From the NCBI GenBank assembly GCA_025936615.1, contig JAICSZ010000151.1:1-5924 (forward strand): 5,924 nucleotides of DNA. The letters run 5' to 3'. The translations under genes were made by a program, and so were the position numbers. This document shows, piece after piece, positions 5,587 to 5,924 of this stretch. Every line of letters starts with the position of its first letter. Within the stretch, counting starts at the first letter, position 1. The stretch is from Pedococcus sp. (lineage in GTDB: Bacteria; Actinomycetota; Actinomycetes; Actinomycetales; Dermatophilaceae). The notes under the pieces were generated by a model. The model was not told the DNA's origin and ran no database searches. It saw only the letters and a program-made list of their open reading frames with translations.

Positions 5587-5924
5587 TCAGCCGATGCTGT
5601 AGTCGGACCCGTCCCCGGGCACGGTGCCACCCTGACCCTTGTTCCAGGACCAGGCGTACGCCCCGTCGTCGACCGCTCGGCCGCCCTCACCGAGCTCCAG
5701 CGGGCGGAAGGTGTCCACCATGACGGCGAGCTCGTCGAAGTAGTGCACCCCGATCGAGCCCTCGGTGGCCCCGGGTTGCGGCCCGTGCGGGTGTCCGCCG
5801 GGGTGCACCGAGATGGAGCCCTTGCCGATGCCGGAGCCCTTGCGGGCCTCGTAGTCGCCGTCGACGTAGAACATGATCTCGTCGCTGTCGACGTTGGAGT
5901 GGTAGTAGGGCACCGGGATCGACA
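5587..5924 (-). CDS. hmgA: Homogentisate 1,2-dioxygenase, C-terminal part (5' end outside window)
   Basis: This non-haem iron ring-cleaving enzyme converts homogentisate to maleylacetoacetate in tyrosine/phenylalanine catabolism. Only the last 111 residues are present. The frame is open to the right edge and continues upstream as S-I-P-V-P-Y-Y-H, so the GTG codon at 5913 is an internal valine and not a start. The C-terminal cupin carries PYYHSN (His8 of the visible part), VDSDE (Glu15) and GGHPHGPQPG (His46). These correspond to the iron ligands His335, Glu341 and His371 of human HGD, with one extra residue between the first His and the Glu. GDYEARKGSG and the ending DDGAYAWSW fit the actinobacterial form of the family as I recall it. 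It lies upstream of the nucleotidase on the same strand, with a 153-bp gap. A related cupin dioxygenase of the same family is the alternative. Confidence 0.85.
   Translation of the reverse strand, partial: SIPVPYYHSNVDSDEIMFYVDGDYEARKGSGIGKGSISVHPGGHPHGPQPGATEGSIGVHYFDELAVMVDTFRPLELGEGGRAVDDGAYAWSWNKGQGGTVPGDGSDYSIG

Overview
The window is GC-rich, tightly packed chromosomal DNA from a high-GC Gram-positive bacterium, most likely an actinobacterium. The grounds are strong G/C bias at third codon positions, frequent GTG starts, a close match of the nicotinamidase to the mycobacterial PncA pattern, and a twin-arginine-exported nucleotidase. The genus cannot be named from the sequence.

Layout from left to right. 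Positions 1-222 hold no complete gene and are visibly less GC-rich than the rest. They appear to be the leader of a minus-strand gene whose GTG start sits at the left edge, with a Shine-Dalgarno-masking inverted repeat and a second hairpin. Next is a minus-strand, membrane-anchored alpha/beta hydrolase related to platelet-activating-factor acetylhydrolases (223-1467). A 95-bp divergent spacer with a 14-bp palindrome separates it from a plus-strand pair: kynureninase (kynU, 1563-2822) and, 9 bp later, nicotinamidase (pncA, 2832-3446). Convergent to this pair is a large minus-strand Tat-exported metallophosphatase/nucleotidase of the CpdB/UshA superfamily (3514-5433). Upstream of that, also on the minus strand, is the 3' end of a homogentisate 1,2-dioxygenase gene (5587-5924), cut by the window edge.

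The recognisable theme is aromatic amino-acid and nicotinamide/nucleotide catabolism. Kynureninase splits kynurenine or 3-hydroxykynurenine from tryptophan. PncA turns nicotinamide into nicotinate for NAD salvage. Homogentisate dioxygenase opens the ring in tyrosine/phenylalanine breakdown. The exported nucleotidase would harvest phosphate and nucleosides outside the membrane. The kynU-pncA pairing places an enzyme of the tryptophan/kynurenine route, which feeds de novo NAD synthesis in some organisms, in one transcription unit with an NAD salvage enzyme.

Nothing here amounts to a clear new multi-gene system. There are no mobile elements, CRISPR arrays or RNA genes that I can support. The most interesting items are the possible translational switch at the left edge and the kynU-pncA operon.
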